This document shows positions 43,201 to 53,579 of a stretch of 64,000 nt of DNA, piece by piece; within the stretch, counting starts at the first letter, position 1, and the number at the start of each line of letters is the position of its first letter. The notes under the pieces were generated by a model, which had not been told where the DNA came from, made no database searches, and saw only the letters and a program-made list of their open reading frames with translations. Source of the DNA: Siphonodentalium dalli (Eukaryota > Mollusca > Scaphopoda > Gadilida > Siphonodentaliidae); NCBI GenBank assembly GCA_032622095.1, contig CP136063.1:265167426-265231425 (forward strand), read 5' to 3'. Both the position numbers and the translations under genes were made by a program.

Positions 43201-44792
43201 ACGACCTGTAGCCCGGGCCAAAGGATTTAGTCATGCAAAGAGTAAAATCCAAGATGGCTGCTGGCGGCCATGTTTTTCGGCCGAACGACCCCAAAATCAC
43301 TCGTTCCCATCTACATGTCATTGTTAACATCCATGACAAATTTCATGATGTTCCGATCGAAGCTACGACCTGTAGCCCGCGCCAAAGGATTTAGTCATGC
43401 AAAGAGTAAAATCCAAGATGGCTGCTGGTGGCCATGTTTATTGGGCCGACACAACCCCAAAATGACTCGTTCCCATCTACATGTCAATATTAACATCCAT
43501 GACAAATTTCATGATGATCAGACGAACAGTACGACCTGTAGCCCGCGCCAATGGATTGAATCTTGAAATCCAAGATGGCTGCCAGCGGCCATGTTTTTTG
43601 GCAGAATGACCCCAAAATGACTCGTTCCCATCTACATGTCAATGTCAACATTCATGACAAATTTCATAAAGATCAGACCAAAGGTACGACCTGTAACCGG
43701 GCCAAAGGATTTAGTCATGCAAAGAGTAAAATCCAAGATGGCTGCTGGCGGCCATGTTTTTCGGCCGAACGACCCCAAAATCACTCGTTCCCATCTAAAT
43801 GTCATTGTTAACATCCATGACCAATTTCATGATGTTCCGATCGAAGCTACGACCTGTAGCCCGCGCCAAAGGATTTAGTCATGCAAAGAGTAAAATCCAA
43901 GATGGCTGCTGGTGGCCATGTTTATTGGCCGAACAACCCCCAAAATGACTCGTTCCCATCTACATGTCAATATTAACATCCATGACAAATTTCATGATGA
44001 TCAGACGAACAGTACGACCTGGATTGAATTTTGAAATCTAAGATGGCCACCAGCGGCCATGTTTTTTGGCAGAATGACCCCACATTGATTCGTTGCCATC
44101 TACATGTCAATGTCAACATTCATGACAAATTTCATAAAGATTAGACCAAAGGTACAACCTGTAGCCCGCGCCAAAGGATTTAGTCATGCAAAGAGTAAAA
44201 TCCAAGATGGCTGCTGGCAGCCATGTTTTTTGGCCGAACGACCCCAAAATCACTCGTTCCCATCTACATGACAGTGTTAACATCCATGACAAATTTCATA
44301 AACTTCCGACCAAAACAACGACCTGTAGCCCCGCGCCAAAGGATTTAGTCATGCAAAGAGTAAAATCCAAGATGGCTACTGGCAGCCATGTTTTTTGGCC
44401 GAACGACCCCAAAATCACTCGTTCCCATCTACATGTCATTATTAACATCAATGACAAATTTCATGATGATCAGATGAACAGTACGACCTGTAGGCCGCGC
44501 CAATGGATTGAATCTTGAAATCCAAGATGGCTGCCAGCGGCCATGTTTTTTGGCCGAATGACCCAAAAATGACTCGTTCCCATCTACATGTCAATGTCAA
44601 CATTCATGACAAATTTCATGAAGATCAGACCAAAGGTACAACCTGTAGCCCGCGCCAAAGGAAATTGTTGACGGACACACGGACACACGGACACACGGAC
44701 ACCACGAACACACGCACACACGGACACACGGACACACGGACGACGGACGCCAAACCATGGCAATAGCTCAAACTTACAAGTAAGTTGAGCTA
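40201..44792 (+). mobile_element. Helentron-like element, long copy (~27 monomers)
   Basis: Full element with 5' end TGAAAGTGTCAATGACACTG and the 3' stem-loop ending TAAGTTGAGCTA. About 27 monomers of ~160 bp. From ~41800 to ~43900 there is a clear 3-monomer higher-order period of ~483-485 bp (marker CTGCCAGCGGC near 41813, 42295, 43095, 43580). It closes with AAATTGTTGACGGACAC and a ~80-bp ACACACGGAC microsatellite (44673-44752). Peptides such as KMAAGGHVFWPNDPK in all frames are by-products. Confidence 0.88.
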
Positions 44793-45007
44793 AAAAACTT
44801 TAGCCAAATGTTTTTTGGCCAATTTAAAAAAAACTTTGGCCAACTTAAATCATCGTTTTCTGGTCGGCTTCACAATTAATGACTAAAACGTAAAATCTAA
44901 CAGACATAAAATACACAATAATTTAAATAATGTTGATGAACTAGAAGTTTTTTTATATATATCATTTATTAAAAATTTATTAATCTTTATGTGAAAGAGT
45001 GATTTGT

Positions 45008-45042
<35 letters not shown>
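45008..45042 (+). repeat. Uninterrupted 35-G homopolymer
   Basis: The longest G-tract in the window, inside the hAT element. Length is likely unreliable in the assembly. Confidence 0.8.
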
Positions 45043-45043
<1 letters not shown>

Positions 45044-45950
45044 AACACGGGATTGTCCTTCTTAATGTCATTATTGTTTTGTTTTATATCAATATCCGTT
45101 TTTAAATCATTAAATATTTATCCTTGCGAAAATATCTAAGTGACATCTGGAAACTCTAATAACTTAATATTGTTACGCCATTATCAAATTACAATCTGTC
45201 ATAAAAGCATGCATATTATTTTGACTGTATCGGTATTGACGACAAATAGCCACAAAATATCTGTCGTCACATTTGGCTGATTAAGCTATTGTCTTACACT
45301 TGGTGCTCATAAACATCGACCGTCATAAATACAATGTCATCATAAACATGCATTGTGCAGGCGCGCCGTGAGTGACCAGACAGACAATGGGCTGAATGGG
45401 GGATTAGGGGATTAAATGTGCAAATTAATAATGACCTTTTGCTGCTTCATGCAGAGTGACGTAATCTTTCTCCAGATTAAAACAGCCTGTTACGAACAAA
45501 TTATATACCGGCGTCAATGCACTTTACAAAACATTGCTTTCTTCACATTGTCACAATTCAACCATGGTCGGTTTAATGTCCATGCGTCTTTGAATGTCCG
45601 TCTTGTGAAAACTAAAGATGATTGCAAATCACTGTGTGATCGCTTGGTTGATAGAGTTGTTGATCGGGTTTCCCTTTGTACGATATTTCATAAGTACGAA
45701 AATAATGAAATACTTTCGTCACCTAACTTCGTCTTGAATGTCGATCTATTGAGCGCTTTTATTAATTAACTTTCTGGCTCCATGCTTTCAGTCTCCATTT
45801 TGGTTCAAAAAAAGTTTAGCCAAATGAAATTTTTATTACCCAAATTCGAAAAAGATTAGCCATTGGCTAATTTGGCTACCGACAGCGCGAACACTGGGTG
45901 ACGTCAAACTCGGCATGCGAGAGCAACATCACAATTGGTGGAAACTGCCA

Positions 45951-46366
45951 GTTCAAGGGCCATTCATATTCCCCCCGATGTTTCACTTGCTCATATACCC
46001 GCGATGTTAGTTCAAGGGCCATTCATATTCCCCCCGATGTTTCACTTGCTCATATACCCGCGATGTTAGTTCAAGGGCCATTCATATTCCCCCCGATGTT
46101 TCACTTGCTCATATACCCGCGATGTTAGTTCAAGGGCCATTCATATTCCCCCCGATGTTTCACTTGCTCATATACCCGCGATGTTAGTTCAAGGGCCATT
46201 CATATTCCGCCCGATGTTTCACTTGCTCATATACCCGCGATGTTAGTTCAAGGGCCATTCATATTCCGCCCGATGTTTCACTTGCTCATATACCCGCGAT
46301 GTTAGTTCAAGGGCCATTCATATTCCGCCCGATGTTTCACTTGCTCATATACCCACGATGTTAGCG
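45951..46366 (+). repeat. 59-bp minisatellite, ~7 copies
   Basis: GTTCAAGGGCCATTCATATT, CCCCCCGATGTTTCACTTGC and TCATATACCCGCGATGTTA repeat every 59 bp, nearly identical. Early units read TTCCCCCCGATG and later ones TTCCGCCCGATG, so the array has two homogenised blocks. Confidence 0.95.
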
Positions 46367-46743
46367 CACGTTCTCTTATACGCACCTGCCAAGGGTGACA
46401 GGGGACATGGTAATTTAAATGTGGCATTGTAGCCAATCAGATTGCTAGTTACAACCGGATGTGGGGACAAGACCAATTATCCAGTACATTTTAGGTCATA
46501 TTAATAGATTCTATATTATTTATACCTATTAAATTTTTATATCTACATGTATGTTTATTCAATCTCCCTTAATACCTTAATTCTAAAGGAACGCTTAAAT
46601 CGGTAGTTGTAACAAACCGAAAACCTCATAAAGATAAAGAGATTGTGAATGAATCTTGCATAATCTAACCACATTACCAGTAAAGCTTTTTTGTGCTTTT
46701 AGCCACCTATGGTACCGGTACATGTGTACCTGTACAATAAGGT
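46367..46743. other. Intergenic, no gene seen
   Basis: Nothing recognised. Confidence 0.4.
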
Positions 46744-46751
46744 GAATACAG

Positions 46752-46843
46752 CAAGCCTTGAAATAGGGTGTCTGTCATTTGCAGAATGAGGTCCCCAGAG
46801 GGTGAATTTAGTGATGCTACCCGGCACCCTATTTCAAGGCTTG
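46752..46843. mobile_element. Palindromic MITE (PAL), minimal copy e (92 bp)
   Basis: CAAGCCTTGAAATAGGGTGT to ACCCTATTTCAAGGCTTG, between GAATACAG (46744-46751) and GAATAGAG (46844-46851), an 8-bp target with one mismatch. The middle and right hairpin are deleted: only the left GAATGAGGTCCCCAGAGGGT arm survives, joined to the right end. Confidence 0.85.
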
Positions 46844-47129
46844 GAATAGAGTAAGCTTGAATATGCATGCAGATAATTTCCGTCATCAATACTGACGGAT
46901 GTGAATGTGATGCTCAAATGGTGTATGGGAGTAACTACCGTACATGTATATTCTATACCGTATAGGCCTAATGTCCTTCAGAACTTTCATAATCGGTAAA
47001 CTCCAGGAGTCTCCTTGCGGTATACTGAAATCTGTAATTTTGTGTCAATTTGAATTCCTCTATCTTTGGCAGTTTACAGAAAGAAAAATAATGTTATAAG
47101 TAATTGTTTGGTGCAATTGGAAGAACCTG

Positions 47130-47215
47130 CAGTCACACAGGCTAGCATCACTAAATTCACCCTCTGGGGACCTCATTCTGCAAATGACAGACACACTATG
47201 TGCAGGCGTGGTTAT
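47130..47215. mobile_element. Palindromic MITE (PAL), right-half fragment g
   Basis: GGCTAGCATCACTAAATTCA, CCTCATTCTGCAAATGACAG and ACACACTATGTGCAGGCGTG: a solo right half. Confidence 0.75.
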
Positions 47216-47319
47216 TTCGTATCTTTGGCTAGTATTGTGAAGTCTCTTCATGCAAAAAGCATTGGAGTCTGTAGAAACCATGGAAAAGCCTTTGATAGAA
47301 AAGAATAGATAAAATTGAA

Positions 47320-47573
47320 CAAGCCTTGAAATAGGGTGTCTGTCATTTGCAGAATGAGGTCCCCAGAGGGTGAATTTAGTGATGCTACCCCGCATAGCAG
47401 GCTAGCATCACCCAATTCACCCTCTGGGGACCTCATTCTGCTTACACCTCAGCAGAATGAGGTTCCCAGAGGGTGAATTTGGTGATGCTAGCCCACTATG
47501 AGGGGTAGCATCACTAAATTCACCCTCTGGCGACCTCATTCTGCAAATGACAGACACCCTATTTCAAGGCTTG
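47320..47573. mobile_element. Palindromic MITE (PAL), short copy f
   Basis: CAAGCCTTGAAATAGGGTGT to CCTATTTCAAGGCTTG, 254 bp as in copy d, between AAATTGAA (47312-47319) and AATTTGAA (47574-47581), 7 of 8 identical. Two-level palindrome. Confidence 0.87.
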
Positions 47574-47581
47574 AATTTGAA

Positions 47582-48241
47582 TCAGGACAGCCAGTATCAA
47601 ATCGAACTGAATCATACAAACGATTTCGATTTGATTCCCAGGACATTAATTTTCAAGGACACAACTGGATCTTAGGGTGTTTTCACTTTACCTAATTTAT
47701 TGTTTAATACACTAACTGAACAGCCTTTTATTCAGCGGTGTACATGTACTTGTATGTGCCTTTGTGTGCTTTGAGCACATCTTGATCTTTCAAACATTTT
47801 CATTTAAAAAAAAACATGGACAGACAGACAGATCCTACACTTTTACATACATGTATATATATATACCCGGTATAGATAGATGATGTAAATAAGGAAGACT
47901 TTTTTTCACTTTCTGAGGCAATATTCTTCCGTGCTTTTGTTCAAAAAATGGTATATTAAAAAAAAATGTGGCACAGCAGTGGAAATACATGTAAAGCATT
48001 GCAAAAATATGGTAAATTATAAATCACAAAATACCCATCTGAAAGCAGCAAATAATCAACAACATCCTTTGCATATCTTGTCTCTATTTTTTTTGACATT
48101 ATATCCCTCGCACTAACCTTGTGGATTAAAAATAACTTAAAGATTGGATTAACAATGATGAAACTGCATATACAATATATAGTCCTTACATCTCATTGTG
48201 TTCCAATATATTTTAGGCTTTTCAAGAGTATACAATTTAAA
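47582..48241. other. Intergenic, AT-rich
   Basis: Contains an (AT)n run at about 47851-47866 and A-tracts. No gene recognised. Confidence 0.4.
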
Positions 48242-50848
48242 TGAAAGTGTCAATGACACTGTAGCTCAACTTGGAAAGGGAATAATTAATGTATTACAGT
48301 CAATGGAGCAATTAGGAATGTGGAAAGTTGAATGTCTAATACTAGTTTATAGACATGAAGAGAAAAGTAAAATCCAAGATGGCTGCTGGCGGCCATGTTT
48401 TCAGCCAAATGACCCCAAAATGAGTTGTTCCCATCTACATGTCATCGTTAACATTTATGACAAATTTTATGATGATCAGACTAAAGGTACGACATGTAGC
48501 CCGGGCTAAAGAATTTAGTCATACAAAGAGTAAAATCCAAGATGGCTGCTGGCGGCCATGTTTTCGGACGAATGACCCCAAAATGAGTCGTTCCCATCTA
48601 CATGTCATCGTTAACATTCATGACAATTTTTATGATGATCAGACTAAATGTACGACCTGTAGTCCGTGCTAAAGAATTTAGTCATACAAAGAGTAAAATC
48701 CAAGATGGCTGCTGGCGGCCATGTGTTTTGGCCAAATGACCCCAAAAGTACTCGTTCCCATCTACATATCAATATTATCATCCATGACAAATTTCATGAT
48801 GATCAGACGAACAGTACGAACTGTGGCCCGCGCTAATGGATTAAATTTTTAAATGCAAGATGGCTGCTGGCGGCCATGTTTTTTGTCCGAATGACCCCAA
48901 AATGACTCGTTCCCATCTACATTCCAATTTCAACAGCCATGACAAATTTTATGATGATCAGACTAAATGTACGAACTGTAGCCCATGCTAAAGGATTTAG
49001 TCATGCAAAGAGTAAAATCCAAGATGGCTGCTGGCAGCCATGTTTTTTGACCGAATGACCCCAAAATAACTCGTTCCCATCTACATGTCATTATTAACAT
49101 TCATGACAAATTTTATGATGATCAGACTAAAGGTACGACCTGCAGCCCATGCTAAAGAATTTAGTCATACAAAGAGTAAAATCCAAGATGGCTGCTGGAG
49201 GCCATGTTTTTTGGCCGAATGACCCCAAAATTACTCGTTCCCATCTACATATCAATATTATCATCCATGACAAATTTCATGATGATCAGACAAACAGTAC
49301 GACCTGTGCCCCGTGCTAATGGATTAAATTTTGAAATCCAAGATGGCCGTTGGCGGCCATGTTTTTTGTCCTAATGACCCCAAAATGACTCGTTCCCATT
49401 TACATTCCAATTTCAACAGCCATGACAAATTTTATGATGATCAGACAAAAGGTACGACCTGTAGCCCGTGCTAAAGGATTTAGTCATACAAAGAGTAAAA
49501 TCCAAGATGGCTGCTGGCGGCCATATTTTTTGGCCGAATGACCCCAAAATTACTCGTTCCCATCTACATGTCATTGTTAACATCCATGACAAATTTTATG
49601 ATGATCAGACTAAAGGTACGACCTGTAGCCCGTGCTAAAGGATTTAGTCATACAAAGAGTAAAATCCAAGATGGCTGCTGGTGGCCATGTTGTTTGGCGG
49701 AATGACCCCGAAATGAGTCGTTCCCATCTACATGTCATTGTTAACATCCATGACAAATTTTATGATGATCAGACTAAAGGTACAACCTGTAGCCCGTGCT
49801 AAAGGATTTAGTCATACAAAGAGTAAAATCCAAGATGGCTGCTGGCGACAATGTTTTTTGTCCAAATGACCCCAAAATGACTCGATCCCATCTACATTTC
49901 AACAGCCATGACAAATTTTATGATGATCAGACTAAAGGTACGACCTGTAGCCCGTGCTAAAGGATTTAGTCATACAAAGAGTAAAATCAAAGATGGTTGC
50001 TGGCGGCAATGTTTTTTGGCCAAATGACCCCAAAATGACTTGTTCCCATCTACATGTTATTATTAACATTCATGACAAATTTTATGATGAACAGACTAAA
50101 GGTACAACCTGTAGCCCGTGCTAAAGGATTTAGTCATACAAAGAGTAAAATCCAAGATGACTGCTGGCGGCCATGTTTTTAGGCCGAATGACCCCAAAAT
50201 TACTCGTTCCCATCAACATGTCAATATTATCATCCATGACAAATTTCATGATGATCAGACGAACGGTATGACCTGTGGCCCGTGCTAATGGATTAAATTT
50301 TGAAATCTAAGATGGCCACTGGCGGCCATGTTTTTTGTCCGCATGACCCCAAAATGACTCGTTCCCATCTACATTCCAATTTCAACAGCCATGACAAAGT
50401 TTATGATGATCAGACTAAAATTACGACCTGTAGACCGTGCTAAAGAATTTAGTCATACAAAGAGTAAAATCAAAGATGGCTGCTGGCGGCCATGTTTTTG
50501 GGCCGAATGACCCCAAAATCACTCGTTCCCATCTACATGTCAATATTAACATCCATGACAAATTTCATGATGATCAGACAAACAGTACGGCCTGTAGCCC
50601 GTGCTAATGGATTGAATTTTGAAATCCAAGATGGCCGCTGGCGGCCATGTTTTTTTTCCGAATGACCCCAAAATTAATCATTCTGGTCTAAATGTTGATG
50701 TCAACAGCTATGACAAATTTCATAATGATCCGACCAAAGGTACGACCTGTAGCCTGCATTGTTGACGCCTTATGTACACACGCACACACGGACGACGGAC
50801 GACAAAGCCATGGCAATAGCTCAAACTTTACAAAGTAAAGTTGAGCTA
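48242..50848 (+). mobile_element. Helentron-like element, medium copy (~15 monomers)
   Basis: 5' end TGAAAGTGTCAATGACACTG, then CTCAACTTGG, ~15 monomers of ~160 bp, CACACACGGACGACGGACG microsatellite, CCATGGCAATAGCTCAAAC and the 3' stem-loop TTTACAAAGTAAAGTTGAGC. Monomers here use GCCCGTGCTAAAGG where the 40-kb copy uses GCCCGCGCCAAAGG, so each element has homogenised its own variant. Confidence 0.87.
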
Positions 50849-50973
50849 ATAAGTGTTCCTTAATAATCTAATTCACAGTAGGGGTGGTCCCAGTTTGAGA
50901 TTGCATAGATTTGTGTGACTTTTGGGTGTCGATATCACAATAAACATTGATTTAATTCCTATGCTTGTAAGCA

Positions 50974-51192
50974 ATGCAAATCAAAATTGGCTTTACAAAT
51001 TCACCTAAATCATGCAATCTCGAGATGGAACCTTCATCTACTGTCAAATACATTATCAAGGAACAGGTATTAGCTAAGAAATATATTTATTACATACTGT
51101 TTTTTTTTCTATGTTATAAATTTCCCTGTCAGAATATCAAAAAGTTGTCAGATTTTGAACTGGTGGAGTATGATCTCTACAGGCGAAGCTAG
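50974..51192 (+). CDS. Candidate small gene or exon pair, beta-grasp-like start
   Basis: From ATG at 50974 the frame reads MQIKIGFTNSPKSCNLEMEP then SSTVKYIIKEQ, whose layout (strand, turn, strand, helix) recalls the ubiquitin/RA beta-grasp start; this is a resemblance only. At 51067 GAACAG|GTATTA could be a splice donor, and the T-rich TTTCCCTGTCAG ending at 51132 a good acceptor, giving a 66-bp intron. The second exon then reads NIKKLSDFELVEYDLYRRS to TAG (51190-51192). Unspliced, the frame stays open through a T-rich, Y/I/F-rich stretch, which looks intronic. TGCTTGTAAG just before the ATG could be another acceptor, so this may be internal to a larger gene. It lies 126 bp after the array element. 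Confidence 0.35.
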   Translation: MQIKIGFTNSPKSCNLEMEPSSTVKYIIKEQVLAKKYIYYILFFFLCYKFPCQNIKKLSDFELVEYDLYRRS

Positions 51193-51261
51193 AGTACAGA
51201 TTCATCACATGGTTTAGACTCATTTGAGTTCCGAGTGCACTTAACAACATACATTGTAGCT

Positions 51262-51313
51262 TATGAGGTCCCCAGAGGGTGAATTTAGTGACGTTATCCC
51301 ACACAGCAGGCTA
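51262..51313. mobile_element. Palindromic MITE (PAL), fragment h
   Basis: TTATGAGGTCCCCAGAGGG and AGCAGGCTAGCAT only: one hairpin arm and tip, ends lost. Confidence 0.7.
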
Positions 51314-52019
51314 GCATATTGCTCAAAGCTTAAGAAATTCCGTAATGGTGGACAAATATTGGAAGAATTTAATATCAATAAGATATTTTTTAATCTGATT
51401 ATTATTGTGTACCACAAATATGGGGAGAATTTACCATCAATAAGATATTTTTTAATCTGAGTACTATTACGCACCACATTTCTGGGTTCAAATTATTATG
51501 ATTTATATACGCAGCAAAACAATTTTGCAAAGTTCATGCAGTACCTAGTGGTATTTTTAGTTCCCTGTAATTTCAAATGTCAATCAAATGGACATAATGA
51601 AAATATAAATAGCGAATTCCACAACAAGAACTTTTGCCCTGTTAGATGGATACAGTACTACATAAGTAGAGCATTGTGACAGGTTCCCTGGTAGAATTTG
51701 TCAATAAGCTGACAAAATGTGCAACAACTTCCATGTGTCAATCAATTTTGCTTCCGTAGATGAGTAAACTTGTTCCTCAAAGTTCAAGACAAAAGAAGGA
51801 CCGTTGTTTACCTGTGCTATTTACCGTTGCTAAATTTACAGCTTTCGTGCCAAAACTTTGCATCACAAACAAAACACAACAGAGATGTTTTGTGACAATT
51901 CAAGGCACAATTTAACTATATTAGCAATTTTAAATGAAATACATGTACCGGTACATGTACTTGATAGGGAATGTCAAACAAAACTCCCCAAAGGAAGCAG
52001 AATGATAACAAGTTTTTAA
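51314..52019. other. Intergenic; short minus-strand coding-like stretch unresolved
   Basis: TAAGATATTTTTTAATCTGA occurs twice (51377, 51441) in a ~65-bp duplication. On the minus strand about 51815-51690 reads as protein-like sequence for ~38 codons but has no convincing splice sites. Confidence 0.3.
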
Positions 52020-52141
52020 TGACAGGATTCTAAGTCGAAAAAGGGCCATAACTCTAGCAAAAATGGGCGGATTGTACCCATATTCGAACTTGACCTGTAT
52101 TTTGTTCTGCTAAACTCACCTATGAAATTTGATTTTTAATA
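52020..52141 (+). repeat. GGGCCATAACTC-type repeat fragment
   Basis: AAAAAGGGCCATAACTC, CATATTCGAACTTGACCTGT and AAACTCACCTATGAAATTTG: one unit of the module seen at 11520 and 21320. Confidence 0.75.
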
Positions 52142-52167
52142 GTCCCCCGAAAAAAAATTCGGGGGAC
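52142..52167. repeat. Perfect 10-bp hairpin GTCCCCCGAA/TTCGGGGGAC
   Basis: Short, GC-rich, A6 loop. Terminator-like in shape, but this is eukaryotic DNA; more likely the tip of a small palindromic element. Confidence 0.6.
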
Positions 52168-52784
52168 AATAACGTTAAAACCTTGGAACTAGTTGTTTAT
52201 AGTACGCAAGAATATACATTGGAATGTTGTTTTGATTTTTCACGCGATTGATGTGACGTCAGTTCATTCATGATTTTGAACCAGACAACGACGTCACGAG
52301 CGCCTTGTATCGCAAGTGCAGTAAAGATACGGATGCTCTTATCGCCAATTCGTTATTGCCAATTGTATCAGGGAATTTCATAGGAAAGGTAGATAAATGG
52401 TTGCACCGGTTTATACAGGTAGTGAGGTTGTGTATAAAACTGCTACCACCATGTTAATTACATCGCTAATCTTCTCCACTCAAGCTTTCGGTGCTGAGTG
52501 GGTCACCGTGAATCACTCTCTCAATCACGTCAAACAATCGCCACGGTGTTGAGTGTTTTACATGTCGCACACTCTTGACATACAGTAACCGTAGATATGA
52601 TGAATATCCAGTTTGATGTCTATCCCAGATCAATTATGTATAGCAATACGGATTTACTAGTACTAATCAAAGTTAATTTTCATGACACACGATTATACAC
52701 TCCCATTTAAGTTCATAACTTTCCAACATAAATATATGGATGGATTAACAGATGATTGATTTACATGTATGTTACAGTACATAC

Positions 52785-53081
52785 CAGACAATAGCAAAAA
52801 ATATCTTGAATTCAAGTCTGCACACATGCCACGGTTGCCGGTGTCAGTCACATGGTCTTTGTTGGCAAAATCATACTTTTGATAGGGATAGTTACATGTA
52901 AGCTAGTATTTGCCATGGTACCCCAGCCCAGCATGATGTATCACTTCTCTCATTTTAGGGAATGAGTCAAATGACTCTTTGTATTTGTTTCAGAATACAT
53001 GTAGTCTAAAGGTAAAACCCTTTGATCTGTTACAGTTTGTGCCATGGGTGACTGGTCATCAGACACCAAATAAAACCAGAC
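52785..53081 (-). CDS. Two candidate exons, possibly of a fucosyltransferase-like gene
   Basis: On the minus strand, exon A (53081 to about 53019) follows a good acceptor (ATTGTTTTGTACAG) and reads VWFYLVSDDQSPMAQTVTDQ. Exon B (52875 to 52785) follows CCCTATCAAAAG and reads YDFANKDHVTDTGNRGMCAD then LNSRYFLLLSG, ending at a strong donor (TCTG|GTATGT). Joined in order, an FxLxSDD motif followed ~23 residues later by H-V-T-D and a hydrophobic FLLLSG helix resembles the C-terminal part of GDP-fucose-dependent fucosyltransferase-like proteins (SDD..., HxD, then a ...D.L/V.S segment). That assignment is from memory and tentative. Exon A's donor (AAAGG|GTTTTA) is weak. No further exons were found, so the gene is incomplete here. 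Confidence 0.35.
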
Positions 53082-53159
53082 CTGTACAAAACAATTATAT
53101 TTATATTGATTGATGCCCCATTTATTTATATTTTTTTTGGGCACCAACACCCGGTCTGT

Positions 53160-53239
53160 TTTATGGACACCCCCCCCCCCCCTCCACCCCCCACCGACCT
53201 AGCAGAAACCCTGAATGTTATTTATAGCATGACATCACA
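53160..53239. repeat. C-tract and lone hAT end
   Basis: C-run at about 53169-53180, then GACCTAGCAGAAACCCTG to about 53208, a one-sided match to the TAGCGGAAACCCT end of the hAT element at 21864-22703. Its partner end was not found. Confidence 0.5.
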
Positions 53240-53579
53240 GAAAACCATTGCAAACATGTAAATACATGTATAAGATTTTTTACAATTTTAATATTTTTTT
53301 CTTGTATTCTTTAACAATTTTATAATTTCACCCATACAGAGCCCCAGACAAACATGAGCAGACCACACTCTTCTATATGCTTCTATAGATGTGTGGGGCT
53401 CCCTGCAGGGTAATGGATGTTTTTTTATTTTATGTCCTAAAAATTGTAAGAAATATTTATTTTTAAAAAATGATAAAAAATTGTTAGGCCAATGGTCGAC
53501 TCGCATATATAAGAGAATGCATTGGCACAGGGTAAAAAAATCCCGACTTCCGACTGGATTTGATATGGCGGGTCACATA
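53240..53579. mobile_element. TA-flanked hairpin MITE with TGTGACCC ends, copy 2 (left end lost, spacer inverted)
   Basis: Right end ATTTGATATGGCGGGTCACA then TA (53578-53579). Before it lies half of hairpin 2, then a spacer containing CCCATACAGAGCCCCAGAC and GTGTGGGGCTCCCTGCAGGG. Relative to the right end this spacer is the reverse complement of that in copy 1 (21757-23060). Left end and hairpin 1 are missing. Confidence 0.75.

Larger units (their letters stand above)
40128..45896. mobile_element. hAT-type element (CAGTGTTCGCGCTG ends) swollen by an internal Helentron-like array
   Basis: Exact 8-bp duplication GGTGACGT at 40120-40127 and 45897-45904. Ends CAGTGTTCGCGCTG and CAGCGCGAACACTG. 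Subterminal TTTAGCCAA/TTGGCTAA words recur near both ends (40155-40195, 44798-44840, 45808-45875), as expected for transposase binding sites. Without the array (40201-44792) it would be ~1.2 kb. The 117-codon frame at 45416-45769 shows no transposase motif, so I take it as non-autonomous. Confidence 0.9.

Noticed and set aside
45416-45769. hAT transposase fragment inside the 40-46 kb element
   Set aside because: No RNase-H-like catalytic motif, BED finger or hAT dimerisation signature can be seen in the 117 codons.
51690-51815. Minus-strand coding-like stretch (FEEQVYSSTEAKLIDTW)
   Set aside because: About 38 codons only, no pyrimidine tract before it and no donor after it.
52142-52167. Rho-independent terminator
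   Set aside because: The hairpin and A/T tract fit in shape, but the DNA is eukaryotic and no bacterial gene precedes it.
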